From positions 434,001 through 498,000 of the forward strand of contig NZ_WLYS01000001.1 in NCBI RefSeq assembly GCF_011316935.1: a stretch of DNA of 64,000 nucleotides, read 5' to 3'. The translations under genes were made by a program, and so were the position numbers. The notes below the pieces were generated by a model that did not search any database, was not told the DNA's origin, and saw nothing but the letters and a program-made list of their open reading frames with translations. Below are positions 1 through 9,658 of this stretch, in pieces. Positions within the stretch are counted from its first letter, which is position 1; each line of letters starts with the position of its first letter. The stretch is from Sphingobacterium chungjuense. GTDB lineage: Bacteria > Bacteroidota > Bacteroidia > Sphingobacteriales > Sphingobacteriaceae.

Positions 1-894
1 GCGGACTGGGTAACTTTGCTGATCGGCCATATTATCATAGTTGTAGTTATGATCGTAGGCATAGATCTTCGTTTGCAATCCTGCACCACGCAATTTAGGT
101 CCTAAAGCTTGCTTGATGAAATCACGTTGCTCTTCCCACTTCATCACCATCGAAGCAGAATTTAGGTGATTCAATGGCTCGTTTTGTGGCGTGATGGAAT
201 GGATACGAATTCCTTGCGCTTCCATCGCTTGAATCCATTTGACGAAGTACGTTCCGTAATCTTGGTAATAAGCCGGATTAAGATGTCCGCCCGTCCAAGA
301 TGTGTACGGAGCACGTTCTTGTAAATTGTTGACTTTCATCCAAAGTGGCGCTGTCCAAGGCGAACCCATCACTTTAATATCTGGGTTTATCGCCAAGATC
401 TCCTTCATCACGGGAATTACATATTCCAATTCTTCTTTTTGCAACGCAAAATTCTCGATGCCCGGTTTGTCATTCAGCGTGTATTCGCTTAGGGAAAAAT
501 CCGAACAGCCAATGGCAATACGCACATAGCTCTGCCCCATCCCTTCGGTAGTCGAAAAGGTTTCTTTCAAGAACTTTGTACGATCTGCTGCAGACATTTT
601 TAATAAGTTGTACGCCGAAGATCCAGTGATGGCTGCGCCAAAACCATCCATGGTTTGGTAGGTTTGCTGCGGATCTAAGAATAAGGTATTGGGCGATAGA
701 TTGTCATTCGTACTAAAATTGAGGTACGTTTTCTTGAATTCCTGAATACGGTATCCAGAGGTTACGTATAAGGTGACATCGCCAGAAGTTGGCTCGGGTT
801 CTGGTATCATTTCGGTGAACGAACTCTCCGAACCACAGGAAAGCATCAGCAGAAATCCTAAAGAAAATTGTAGCATCATATGTCGTTTTATCAT
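1..894 (-). CDS. GH30 family glycoside hydrolase, lipoprotein (partial, C-terminus off window)
   Basis: Secreted glycosidase of family GH30, probably acting on beta-glucan outside the cell or at its surface. Only the first 298 residues are in the window. The N-terminus has a lipoprotein signal with Cys20 in the context MLSC. The (beta/alpha)8 domain begins near residue 80 with DGFGAAITGSSAY, continues with SYVRIAIGCSDFS and MGSPWTAPLWMK, and holds the acid/base Glu239 in the motif TPQNEP. The nucleophile Glu lies beyond the window edge. The gene follows the SusD gene by about 20 bp on the same strand, so it belongs to that glycan locus. The GH30 family covers beta-1,6-glucanases and glucosylceramidases; the exact substrate cannot be read from this part. 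The family call is firm. Confidence 0.9.
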   Translation of the reverse strand, partial: MIKRHMMLQFSLGFLLMLSCGSESSFTEMIPEPEPTSGDVTLYVTSGYRIQEFKKTYLNFSTNDNLSPNTLFLDPQQTYQTMDGFGAAITGSSAYNLLKMSAADRTKFLKETFSTTEGMGQSYVRIAIGCSDFSLSEYTLNDKPGIENFALQKEELEYVIPVMKEILAINPDIKVMGSPWTAPLWMKVNNLQERAPYTSWTGGHLNPAYYQDYGTYFVKWIQAMEAQGIRIHSITPQNEPLNHLNSASMVMKWEEQRDFIKQALGPKLRGAGLQTKIYAYDHNYNYDNMADQQSYPVR

Positions 895-913
895 GGTTAT
901 CATTATTTATGGG

Positions 914-2431
914 TTAATAGCCTGGGTTTTGGTTTAGCTTTAAATTTTGATCCAATACGCCTTGTGGAATTGGTAATAAGTAAGAATTGGTGCTGAAAGA
1001 ATACACTTGTGGACGGCGACCCGTATCGCGGCCATATACGCCATTCATCACTTCTTCTACCTTTTCCCAACGAACGAGATCAAACCAGCGTTCGCCTTCA
1101 AAAGCCAATTCTAGGCGTCTTTCTTTCATCAAAGCTTGTAGCAATTGATCGCGATTGTTGCGCACCGCAGCAGGTAACACGGGTAAATCAACACGTTGTC
1201 TTACTTGGTCGAGGATCGCTGCCGCTTCGGTCAGGTTCGTGGACGGCCCGAGTAACAATGCTTCTGCTTTCAGCAACAAGATATCCGCATAGCGGTATTT
1301 GATAATGCTATTAAAAGCCGAACGGGTTTTGAACATGAATGGGTAATTGTTGGATGGGTAATAGTTGCTCCAACCGGCTGCATAATATACCACCGACTCG
1401 CGGAAGCGTACTTCATCATTTTCCGCTTGGAAAACGCGAATCAAATCGCGTGATGGCGTGATCCATTTGGCCCAAGAGAATTGATTATTGTAGTTGGACA
1501 AATCACGACCCAGCATCCAAGTTACCCAATTGCCACTACCGGCAAAGAATTGTGCTTCTAAGATCGACTCGCGTGTGTTGCGCATTTTGGCATCGGTATT
1601 ATTGGCATTCATGCCAAATAGGTTGCTAAAATCTTCTTCCAAACCGAAGCCATCTGCGGCAAGCTGATCCGCATATTGCACTACCTTGGCATAATCGCGC
1701 AAGGGTTTTTCGGCGTACACTTTTGCTAACAGTGCTCTGGCAACCGATTTGGTGAAGAGCGTTTTGTTGGAGGGGTTATTTGCGGGAGCATACTCTACGG
1801 CTTCCAGCAAATCCTTTTCAATTTGTTGATAGACTTCTTCGGTGGTATTTTGATCAGGGAAGTAGTCATTGTATACATCCGTAATATTTTCGGAGGTAAT
1901 GTCGCGACCTTCGATCGTGACGACTGGCACGTTGCCCCAAATACGCACCATATCGAAGTACACCATGGCACGGAAGATCTGTGCTTCGGCTTTGTATTGC
2001 CTGCGTTCTCCGCTAGTCAGTGATGCATCCGTCACTGAATCTATATTTACGATCAATCGGTTGGCTCTCGCCACATCGACCATGTAACGATCCCAATCTC
2101 TGCCCAATACCGAGTTGGCGCCGTCAATAGCATTGTTTTCAAACGGCAATACCTCCGCGCCCGTCGTGCCGGCATACGCATTATCCGAATGACTTTCGGC
2201 AATGAGTAAGAGATCCAAATACCAATGTTCTTGTCGGTCGCGCATTTGCTGGTAGATGGTTTGCAGATGGCTAAGCACGGCGGCTTTGTCTCTAAAAACG
2301 ACCTCGTTTCCTTTTTCGTCGATCCCCTCAGTCACATCGGAGTAGCTATCCAACGGATCAAGCCCCAGAGAGCAGCTGCTGCTTACCAACACACCTGCTA
2401 GAAGGATTATCGTATATATTTTCTGTATCAT
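914..2431 (-). CDS. RagB/SusD family nutrient-uptake lipoprotein
   Basis: Surface lipoprotein that caps the SusC channel and binds the glycan before import. The 505 residues are normal for SusD. Signal peptide II ends in SSSC with the lipidated Cys20. The helical TPR-like body includes the conserved region around AEAQIFRAMVYFDMVRIWGNVP (about residues 148-169). The C-terminus has the SusD signature ERRLELAFEGERWFDLVRW and ends LPIPQGVLDQN...NQNPGY. It lies 21 bp downstream of its SusC partner and about 20 bp upstream of the GH30 gene, which indicates one transcript. The ligand is inferred to be the GH30 substrate, not shown directly. Confidence 0.96.
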   Translation of the reverse strand: MIQKIYTIILLAGVLVSSSCSLGLDPLDSYSDVTEGIDEKGNEVVFRDKAAVLSHLQTIYQQMRDRQEHWYLDLLLIAESHSDNAYAGTTGAEVLPFENNAIDGANSVLGRDWDRYMVDVARANRLIVNIDSVTDASLTSGERRQYKAEAQIFRAMVYFDMVRIWGNVPVVTIEGRDITSENITDVYNDYFPDQNTTEEVYQQIEKDLLEAVEYAPANNPSNKTLFTKSVARALLAKVYAEKPLRDYAKVVQYADQLAADGFGLEEDFSNLFGMNANNTDAKMRNTRESILEAQFFAGSGNWVTWMLGRDLSNYNNQFSWAKWITPSRDLIRVFQAENDEVRFRESVVYYAAGWSNYYPSNNYPFMFKTRSAFNSIIKYRYADILLLKAEALLLGPSTNLTEAAAILDQVRQRVDLPVLPAAVRNNRDQLLQALMKERRLELAFEGERWFDLVRWEKVEEVMNGVYGRDTGRRPQVYSFSTNSYLLPIPQGVLDQNLKLNQNPGY

Positions 2432-2452
2432 CAGATTTATGTTTTATTCCAA

Positions 2453-5425
2453 TTAAAAATCAATGTTCACACCAAGCACGTAGGATTTTGTCTGCGGATA
2501 CGTTCCCCAGTCAATTCCTTGTACCGCACCACTATTTCCCCACTGGTTTACTTCCGGATCCATACCGCTATAGTTGGTCCAAGTCAATAAGTTGGTGGCC
2601 GAAATAAAAGGCTGCAAGCGCGTGATACCCATGCGTGTCAATTTATCTGCTTGAATATTGTACGAGAAGGATAGGTTTTTCAGACGAAGGAAACTGCCAT
2701 TTTCGATAAAGTAGGTCGAGTTGCGCATGGTATAGTTTGCCCGTGGCACATCTGTAATTTGGCCTGTTACTTGCCATCTGTCCAATACGCGTGTCGACTG
2801 GTTTTTACCATCGTACATACCTTCCATCTCCATACGCGAAGCGTTGAAAATATCATTGCCATACGATCCTTGTAAGAATACCGATAGATTGAAACCTTTG
2901 TAGCTGAAATTGTTGGTCAGACCGAAGGTAAACTTAGGATTTGGATCGCCGATAAACGTCCGGTCGCTCGGCGAGATTCTGCCATCTCCATTTAGATCGC
3001 GGTAGATCATATCACCCGTTTCTGGATCTACACCATCAGCGATATAGCCAAAAAAGCTTCCAAGTGGACGCCCTGGCGTATTACGAACTACAGGCTCATT
3101 CACCACTTCGGAGGTATTGGCTGTGTTGTAAATCTGCTGTAATTCCAGCTTCTCTAGGCGGTTTCTGTTGAAAGAGATGTTGAAATCTGTTGTCCACATA
3201 AAATTCTGCACCAAGTTGCGGCTGCTGACATTAAATTCCATACCGCGGTTCAGCATCTCGCCTTCATTTCTCACTAAAGAGTTGGCAACTGACGCTCCGG
3301 CTGGCAGCGTTACATACATTAACATATCGCGGGTGTACTTGTGGTACAAGTCAAAATTCACCGTCAATCGGTTGTCGAAACCTGTAAAGTCAATACCCAA
3401 GTTAGTTTGTGTCGTCGTTTCCCAGGTCAAATCTCTGGTTCTAAGATTCGCTTGATTGATAAGCGGCAAAGCATTCTCGCGACCAGTTTCAAACCAAGGT
3501 TGGCGCTGGATATTATACAATTGCAAGTACGCATAGTCTCCTACGCCCGATTGGTTACCGGTTTGTCCCCAGCCACCGCGGATTTTTAAATCATTCAACC
3601 AAGAAACATCGGCTAGAAAATCTTCTGCAGACAATCTCCAAGCGGCCGACATGGATGGGAATACGCCCCAGCGATAGTCGGGATGTAGTTTGGAAGAGCC
3701 ATCCGCACGGATATTTCCGGTCACGATATATTTACCATCGTAATTGTAGGTAGCCCGCGCAAAGTAAGACATGATTCCCCATTGCGAAGCGCCGGTACCG
3801 GTATTATTCCAAATGATTTTATTCGCCGCATTCAATGTTTGGATGTAATCGTTGATAAAGTGCGAACCATTGATCCAGCTGTTTTGGTATTGCGAGCTCG
3901 TCCATGAACTTCCAGCCATTGCTTCAATCTGGTGCTTGTCTAAACGTTTGTTGTAGTTCAACACATTGTCGAACGTGAGCACGGTATTCATATTACGTGA
4001 GTCCGAAGCATTACCAAATTGGCTGCGCCCCCAATCAGTAGTGATTGGATCCAGAAAGGTGGTCGTCAATCCATTTCTACGATCGATCGCAAAAAGCGAT
4101 TTAAAAGTAAGGTCGGGTGTAAATAAGATAGTAGCGCTACCCGATCCTACTAAGCGGTTTTCACGCGTTTTGTTGTTTCGTGTGCGCTCCATATTCTCCA
4201 GCGGATGTGTGATATTGCCCACACCGTAGAAGTTATTATAGTATTGATTTGGAAAATCTGGATTCCAGATTGGCGCATATGTTGGTGTATTAATGACTGA
4301 TAGAATCACACCGCCACGATTAGCTCCTGTACCACTGATAATACCATTATCGGTATTGTCCGAATAACTTACATTGGCATTAATCTTCAACCAATCACGT
4401 ACATTGTTTTCAATATTTGCGCGGAAGTTATAACGTTTGAAAAATGCCGTGTTCAACACACCTTTTTCGCCCAAGTAACCACCAGATAGGTGATAACGCA
4501 ACTTTTCCGTACCATCGGAGATGGAAAGCTGATAGTTTTGTGTCAAGCCATTTTTATAGGTTTCGTTGAACCAGTCGGTCTGATCAGTAAGACCAGATGG
4601 CACATTGACTACACCAATTTCTTGTTGCAAATCGCGGTATTGTGCCGCGTTGAGCACATCAATGCGGCTGGTAACTTGATTGATCGTTCCTAAGGCATTC
4701 AAAGCGATCTTCGCTTGGCCAGCGCGACCTTGTTTGGTGGTGATTAAGATTACCCCATTCGCTGCGCGTGAACCATAGATCGCAGCTGAAGAAGCGTCTT
4801 TCAATACCTGCATATCCACAATATCGGTGGGCGCTAGAAAGTTGATATTATCCACCGGCACATTGTCTACAACATATAATGGATCATTGCTTCCGTTGAA
4901 AGAAGTAGCTCCACGAATACGAATAGATGTTTGTCCGCCGGGCGTACCGCTGGTTTGCACGACCGATACACCGGCCGCTCTACCTTGGATCGCTTGTGCA
5001 GCAGATACGATTGGACGCTCTTCCACATCTTCTAGTGATACAGAAGAAATCGCGGTGGTTACGTCTTTACGTCTGACGGAGCCATAGCCAATCACGACGA
5101 CATCTTCTAATGCCGTCTCGCCAACGGCTAGTGTGATCGTCATCATATTGCCGGAAATCGGTAATTCTACCGATTGGAATCCCATGGCGGTGACAGATAC
5201 GCGTGCAGAATTTCCGGGACTGGTAAAACGGAAATTACCGGTTTCGTCTGTGCTGGTCGATCTGCCGCCAGGCAGCAAAGAAACGGTAGCACCTGAAATG
5301 CCAGAACCATCTGCCGCGGATACGACCCGCCCTTCCAATGCCGGACGATCCTGCGCCTGCACGGAAAGGAAGATCCATATCCCAATAAAGGAAAGAATAA
5401 GTCTTGTTACTTTGAACGATAACAT
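2453..5425 (-). CDS. SusC/RagA family TonB-linked outer-membrane protein
   Basis: TonB-dependent outer-membrane channel that imports oligosaccharides together with the SusD protein downstream. The signal peptide ends in SVQAQ near residue 25. A CarboxypepD-regulatory-like domain follows (about 30-105), then the SusC hallmark DVVVIGYGSV, the plug domain (about 115-230) with the motif ASSAAIYGSRAANGVILITT, and a 22-strand barrel to a terminal Phe. There is no STN domain, so it is not wired to a FecR anti-sigma factor. Control instead probably comes from the DUF6377 regulator encoded directly upstream. Its 990 residues are typical of the family. Confidence 0.96.
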   Translation of the reverse strand: MLSFKVTRLILSFIGIWIFLSVQAQDRPALEGRVVSAADGSGISGATVSLLPGGRSTSTDETGNFRFTSPGNSARVSVTAMGFQSVELPISGNMMTITLAVGETALEDVVVIGYGSVRRKDVTTAISSVSLEDVEERPIVSAAQAIQGRAAGVSVVQTSGTPGGQTSIRIRGATSFNGSNDPLYVVDNVPVDNINFLAPTDIVDMQVLKDASSAAIYGSRAANGVILITTKQGRAGQAKIALNALGTINQVTSRIDVLNAAQYRDLQQEIGVVNVPSGLTDQTDWFNETYKNGLTQNYQLSISDGTEKLRYHLSGGYLGEKGVLNTAFFKRYNFRANIENNVRDWLKINANVSYSDNTDNGIISGTGANRGGVILSVINTPTYAPIWNPDFPNQYYNNFYGVGNITHPLENMERTRNNKTRENRLVGSGSATILFTPDLTFKSLFAIDRRNGLTTTFLDPITTDWGRSQFGNASDSRNMNTVLTFDNVLNYNKRLDKHQIEAMAGSSWTSSQYQNSWINGSHFINDYIQTLNAANKIIWNNTGTGASQWGIMSYFARATYNYDGKYIVTGNIRADGSSKLHPDYRWGVFPSMSAAWRLSAEDFLADVSWLNDLKIRGGWGQTGNQSGVGDYAYLQLYNIQRQPWFETGRENALPLINQANLRTRDLTWETTTQTNLGIDFTGFDNRLTVNFDLYHKYTRDMLMYVTLPAGASVANSLVRNEGEMLNRGMEFNVSSRNLVQNFMWTTDFNISFNRNRLEKLELQQIYNTANTSEVVNEPVVRNTPGRPLGSFFGYIADGVDPETGDMIYRDLNGDGRISPSDRTFIGDPNPKFTFGLTNNFSYKGFNLSVFLQGSYGNDIFNASRMEMEGMYDGKNQSTRVLDRWQVTGQITDVPRANYTMRNSTYFIENGSFLRLKNLSFSYNIQADKLTRMGITRLQPFISATNLLTWTNYSGMDPEVNQWGNSGAVQGIDWGTYPQTKSYVLGVNIDF

Positions 5426-5498
5426 AAGTATGAATTAAATGGTCTTGTAGTTTATAATATGAAAAGCTTGTGTTGCCACTTCCCTTTTCTGGTTATGA

Positions 5499-5506
5499 CA
5501 AAGGTA
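5499..5506 (-). promoter_or_regulatory. Candidate -7 promoter element for the SusC-SusD-GH30 operon
   Basis: The minus strand reads TACCTTTG, matching the Bacteroidota -7 consensus TAnnTTTG, about 75 nt before the SusC start codon. I did not find a convincing -33 TTTG at the usual distance, so expression may depend on an activator. Confidence 0.45.
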
Positions 5507-5520
5507 TCCACAAAAGGAGG

Positions 5521-5629
5521 CAGATATTACCCATTGAGTGAGTAGTATTCTCAAAAAGTAACCAAAAGTAAATTTTAAATAATTTATAATCAGATATTTA
5601 CCAAATTATGATTCATTAAAAAAGTAACC
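5521..5629. repeat. Twofold repeated motif pair upstream of SusC; candidate regulator-binding sites
   Basis: CAGATATTACC at 5521-5531 is followed by AAAAAGTAACC at 5553-5563. CAGATATTTACC at 5591-5602 is followed by a second AAAAAGTAACC at 5619-5629. The unit recurs about 66-70 bp apart between the DUF6377 regulator gene and the SusC promoter candidate. Use as operators is inferred. Confidence 0.45.
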
Positions 5630-5634
5630 TAATA

Positions 5635-7269
5635 TTATCTCGAAGAAGTGGTGTTCAGCTCTTCATTGCCGATATTCATGAGTAGTTTTTCAAATTGATC
5701 TTTGTCGCCAGCCACCTTATTTCTGGTCTTCACCCGATAGTTATACACGGTACGTAGGGAGTAACGTAGGAATCCCGCAATCTTGGCATTATCGGTAATG
5801 CCGAGGCGAATCAGCGCATAGATGCGCAACTCCGAGTTGAGATGTTCGTTGTCCTTCAACACAATCTGCTCTGGAGGCAATAGTAATTTGTTGAATTCGG
5901 CCACGAAGGTGGGATATAGATTGATAAAGATAATGTCGAAGTTGGTGTACAGATCTTCCAACTCCGCTTTGAGGTAATCGCTGGATTGCAATTCTTTTTT
6001 CAAATCTCGCGTATCTTGTTGCACGACTTTTTTCAAGATCTCTTTGCGCATCACGTCCATCTTATGGATATAGGTGGAGCAGATATCGAAAAATTGCGCA
6101 ATGTAAGCTTCCTTAATATGATCGGACTCCTGCAATCGCGTGTTGGACGATAGGAGTTGGAGATTGAGCTCCCGCAATTGGTCATTGGTTTGGTCCAATG
6201 CTTTTCGAACCCGCCGCAGGCGAATCATTTGTCGGTAAATGAACAGCACACCCCCCAGCAGCACGACAGAAAGTAAGCTGATGGCGATCAATAGTTGAAG
6301 CAGTTGTTGCTGTTGTTCTTTCTCTTTGTCGATAAATGCAGCGTGGATGATAGGATAAAAGGTAGAACTTTCGATCGTACGGAATCGCACATTGCTGAAT
6401 ACCGCATCATTAATGGCGCGTTCGATATACAATCGTGCGCGATCTACATCGCCTTGCTCATAATAGCTCAGCGCAAGACTTTGCATAGACGCATTATCGC
6501 GGATCACATTTTTAATATCGGCAATGCCAGACATGGCGAAATAAGCCGTTTGTGCTTTCATATCACCGGTTTCGCGATAGATCAATCCAAGCAAATAGGT
6601 AATCAAAGCGCGATCTTGGTGCGCATCGTCCAAACTGTCGCACAGGCGATGCAATATCGGCTTTGCCGCGGCATAATCTTTAGCATACACCGTTTTGGTA
6701 ACCCAAGCTACCTGATACGGGAGCGATTGCGGATCCATAACGGAAAGCATGGAATCTCGGTAACGCTCACTTTCCTGAAAATACGCGCGGTTGTTGCTGC
6801 TCAATCCATAGTTGCTGTAGAAAGTTAGCATGGCTTGATAATAGCGTTCCGCTAAGTTTTGAGGTACGCCGCGTAGAGATAAATCGTCCAGCAGTTTTTT
6901 GGCTTCGACAAACTTACCACCGGCAGACAGCAACGTAGACATCGCAATTTGCGATTCTTGCCGTTTAAACTCGTCGCCTAATTTTTCGGCGATAGCTACA
7001 TTCTGCTTTATGTACAGCGCCGCAGAATCGATCTGATATTTCCGATAGGCTTCGTATAGGCGTGTATTATAATCATAATGCTTCGACAAGTCATTGCCTG
7101 CACGCGATAAATCCTGCTGAATAGCTTGAATATGCTTCTTCTTGATGGCTTCATAATGGTCGGCACGCAGCATCACCTCATCTAAAGCCGACTGCACGGA
7201 GTCTAGGTTTTGGCTTTTTGCCTGTCCGACAAAAAGCAGTATCAGAAAAATAAACCCAAACCCTTTCAT
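5635..7269 (-). CDS. DUF6377-type membrane-bound transcriptional regulator (TPR, TM, coiled coil, HTH)
   Basis: Probable SusR-like glycan-sensing regulator. Starting at the ATG at 7269 gives 544 residues with a clean signal peptide (MKGFGFIFLILLFVGQAKSQ). An in-frame start at 7293 would run into the upstream gene. The periplasmic region is made of TPR-like helices (about 25-310). A single membrane helix follows (around AISLLSVVLLGGVLFIYR), then a coiled coil of about 40 residues and a cytoplasmic domain ending in a helix-turn-helix (RIYALIRLGITDNAKIAGFL, then RYSLRTVYNYRVKTRNK). It sits directly before the SusC gene, so local control of that locus is the obvious role. The ATG is 2 nt past the stop of the MBL-fold gene, so the two may share a transcript. 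Confidence 0.88.
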   Translation of the reverse strand: MKGFGFIFLILLFVGQAKSQNLDSVQSALDEVMLRADHYEAIKKKHIQAIQQDLSRAGNDLSKHYDYNTRLYEAYRKYQIDSAALYIKQNVAIAEKLGDEFKRQESQIAMSTLLSAGGKFVEAKKLLDDLSLRGVPQNLAERYYQAMLTFYSNYGLSSNNRAYFQESERYRDSMLSVMDPQSLPYQVAWVTKTVYAKDYAAAKPILHRLCDSLDDAHQDRALITYLLGLIYRETGDMKAQTAYFAMSGIADIKNVIRDNASMQSLALSYYEQGDVDRARLYIERAINDAVFSNVRFRTIESSTFYPIIHAAFIDKEKEQQQQLLQLLIAISLLSVVLLGGVLFIYRQMIRLRRVRKALDQTNDQLRELNLQLLSSNTRLQESDHIKEAYIAQFFDICSTYIHKMDVMRKEILKKVVQQDTRDLKKELQSSDYLKAELEDLYTNFDIIFINLYPTFVAEFNKLLLPPEQIVLKDNEHLNSELRIYALIRLGITDNAKIAGFLRYSLRTVYNYRVKTRNKVAGDKDQFEKLLMNIGNEELNTTSSR

Positions 7270-7271
7270 GG

Positions 7272-8651
7272 CTATTCCGCTGTTTTTGTCCAATCGTTCA
7301 TTCCCCCAAAATACACTTTCAGGTTCGTAAATCCCTTTGCATGCAAGAAGGAAGATGCAATCGCTGCGCGATCACCACTTTGGCAATATACCGCAATAGG
7401 CTGTTCTTTTGAGATTTGTATCAATTGTTTAGCCATCGTGCCTACAAATACATGCTGCGCGCCGTCGATATGCCCTTTTTTATATTCGTCGGCATTACGC
7501 ACATCCAGCAATTGCAAGTTCGGTTCGGCAGCTATTAATTGCTTCAGCTGCGCTTTATCAACTACTTCTGTATTTGCTGTGGCTAGTGATGCTACGTCAG
7601 ATGGTTCTACAAATCCGACCACGTGATCCATACCAATGCGCATCAGTTTGCGAAGCGCGTCTTCTGATTGTTCTTCTGTGATGATTAAGACAATAGGTTG
7701 CTCATAATTCAGCATCCAGCCACACCAAGTAGCAAAGGAATTATTAAGCTGTATGTTCCACGTCTTCGGCACATGAGCTGCTGCAAATTCAAGCTTATTG
7801 CGCACATCTACTATTTGCGCATCTTGCTTTTGATACATTTCGAATTCTTCTAGGGAAAGTTTCGGTATTGCAGGCACTTCCAGTAGCAAAGGGCGTTCAC
7901 CTTTGTTGCGCATCTTCATTTCTTTGAAATAAGTCGGCGCTGCCGGTTGTCCTTCTAGTAATTTTTTCACAAAATCTCCTTCATTGGATTCTTCCAAAGC
8001 CCAATTTCGCAGTTTCTCATATCCAACCGTGCTGTTTGGCACCGCGCCTAATGCTTTTCCGCAAGAAGAACCGGCACCGTGGCCTGGCCATACCTGCACA
8101 AAATCTGGCAGGTTGACAAAACGCTGTAAGGAAGCGTACATCTGGGCTGCGCCCCATTCTTTTGTTCCGGCAATTCCAGCCGCCACTTCCAATAAATCTG
8201 GCCGTCCAACATCACCCACAAATACAAAATCGCCAGTGAAGATCATCACAGGATGGTCGGTGGCCGGATGATCGGTGAGCAATAAGCTAATACTTTCTGG
8301 CGTATGACCCGGCGTATGAAGTATTTCAAATGTCAAGTTGCCCAACGTGATAATATCACCATGTTTTAAGCCGTGATGCGGAAATTGGTATTGCCAGTCG
8401 GCTCCGCCTTCATCCGAAAGATACATGGTAGCGCCAGTAATGGCGGCCAGCTCCCGCGTTCCGCTCAGGAAATCGGCATGAATATGGGTTTCTACCAATT
8501 TGGTAATTTGGAGGTTATTTTGCTTCGCAATCTCCACATAGGTATCTACATCCCGCTTGGCATCAATCACAATCGCCTCACCATTGACTTGACAACCCAC
8601 TATATAACTGGCCTGTGCCAGACTCTTATCATAAACCTGCTGAAAAAACAT
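7272..8651 (-). CDS. MBL-fold metallohydrolase with two rhodanese domains (persulfide dioxygenase-like)
   Basis: Cytoplasmic enzyme of the ETHE1/persulfide dioxygenase-like group, thought to oxidise glutathione-type persulfides. The beta-lactamase-like domain (about residues 1-250) carries THIHADFLSG, the HTPGHTPES loop, TGDFVFVGDVGRPDL and VWPGHGAGS, which provide the metal ligands. Two rhodanese domains follow. The first (about 265-350) keeps the fold (IVDVRNKLEFAAAHVP) but has no Cys at the active-site loop. The second (about 365-455) has the loop CQSGDR and should be active. The next gene upstream encodes a TauE/SafE exporter, a usual partner in sulfide or sulfite detoxification. Confidence 0.92.
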   Translation of the reverse strand: MFFQQVYDKSLAQASYIVGCQVNGEAIVIDAKRDVDTYVEIAKQNNLQITKLVETHIHADFLSGTRELAAITGATMYLSDEGGADWQYQFPHHGLKHGDIITLGNLTFEILHTPGHTPESISLLLTDHPATDHPVMIFTGDFVFVGDVGRPDLLEVAAGIAGTKEWGAAQMYASLQRFVNLPDFVQVWPGHGAGSSCGKALGAVPNSTVGYEKLRNWALEESNEGDFVKKLLEGQPAAPTYFKEMKMRNKGERPLLLEVPAIPKLSLEEFEMYQKQDAQIVDVRNKLEFAAAHVPKTWNIQLNNSFATWCGWMLNYEQPIVLIITEEQSEDALRKLMRIGMDHVVGFVEPSDVASLATANTEVVDKAQLKQLIAAEPNLQLLDVRNADEYKKGHIDGAQHVFVGTMAKQLIQISKEQPIAVYCQSGDRAAIASSFLHAKGFTNLKVYFGGMNDWTKTAE

Positions 8652-8667
8652 ACCAGATTGCCCTTAA

Positions 8668-9465
8668 TTATAAAACCATTTCTCTAACAAATATATAGAT
8701 GCCCATGCATAGTACAAACCATCCAAAGCCTACCTTCAACTTTTGACCATCGATTTCTTTTGCAATCCGTGCTCCGATAAAAATACCTAAGATGGATAGA
8801 AAGGAGAAGAGTAGTAATAACGGCCAATTGATGGGATGATCATCAATCTCCCAATAACCCAAAAATCCTATCAAGGAATTAAAAGCAACAATAAACAACG
8901 AAGTGCCAATCGCACGTTTCATCTCCATCCGAGCGGAAACTACCAAAGTGGGAATAATCAAAAACCCGCCGCCAGCACCCACCATTCCGGTTACCAAACC
9001 TAAGACAATGCCCTTGAAAAATACGGTAACGTAATTGAATTGCTGATGTTGCACGAAATCCTCTTGTGGCCGATTGCGAATCATGGAAAACGAAGCCAAC
9101 AACATCACCAATGAAAACAACACCATCACAAAAGTTTCTTTGGACAACGCGCAGACCGTATCTGCAAATAATACGTCTGGAATATTGGGCATGATGAATG
9201 TCCGTGTCGCTAACACCATGAAGATGGAGGGAATACCAAAGTACACAACGGTCTTATAATCGACCATGCCTTCGAACGCTTTACGTAATCCACCAACCAA
9301 AGCACTAGCCCCAACGATAAACAGGGAATACGCCGTGGCCGTAAGCGGATCGATTCCAAGGAAATAGACTAAAATCGGTATCGTTAATATTGATCCTCCG
9401 CTACCAATAAGACCTAACGAGACCCCAATTAAAATAGCTAAAGCATAGGCGAAAAACTCCATCAT
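8668..9465 (-). CDS. TauE/SafE (TSUP) family sulfite/organosulfonate exporter
   Basis: Inner-membrane permease with about eight hydrophobic helices. It has the duplicated TSUP motif, seen as GSGGSILTIPILVYFLG near the N-terminus and GAGGGFLIIPTLVV near the middle. I take the ATG at 9465 as the start; the longer frame opens with TTG and adds a polar stretch that does not fit a membrane protein start. It lies 16 bp upstream of the MBL/rhodanese gene, so the two probably form a transcript in which the exporter removes sulfite or a related product. The substrate is inferred from family and neighbour. Confidence 0.9.
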   Translation of the reverse strand: MMEFFAYALAILIGVSLGLIGSGGSILTIPILVYFLGIDPLTATAYSLFIVGASALVGGLRKAFEGMVDYKTVVYFGIPSIFMVLATRTFIMPNIPDVLFADTVCALSKETFVMVLFSLVMLLASFSMIRNRPQEDFVQHQQFNYVTVFFKGIVLGLVTGMVGAGGGFLIIPTLVVSARMEMKRAIGTSLFIVAFNSLIGFLGYWEIDDHPINWPLLLLFSFLSILGIFIGARIAKEIDGQKLKVGFGWFVLCMGIYIFVREMVL

Positions 9466-9658
9466 TGAAGGCGAAGTTATTTCTTTTTTGCACAATCAAC
9501 TAATTAACTATCAAATATTTAAAATGATAAACTATATAGATTTGGTGGGGTAAAAATTAGTCTAGCGAGTTGGTATTGCATCTTTATAATCAATCCCATG
9601 TTTGAATTTGCAAAGCGAATCAACAATCTTTACTGCTTGAACTTCAACCTCCACCGCC

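Noticed and set aside
6295..6828. 177-codon open frame on the plus strand
   Set aside because: It lies fully antisense to the DUF6377 regulator gene, whose domains are clear, and the peptide resembles no family.
9562..9654. Short minus-strand frame with GTG start reading VEVEVQAVKIVDSLCKFKHG and on to a TAG
   Set aside because: Only 30 codons, no ATG, no recognisable family, and it lies just after the broken CPBP gene. It may be chance or a gene fragment.
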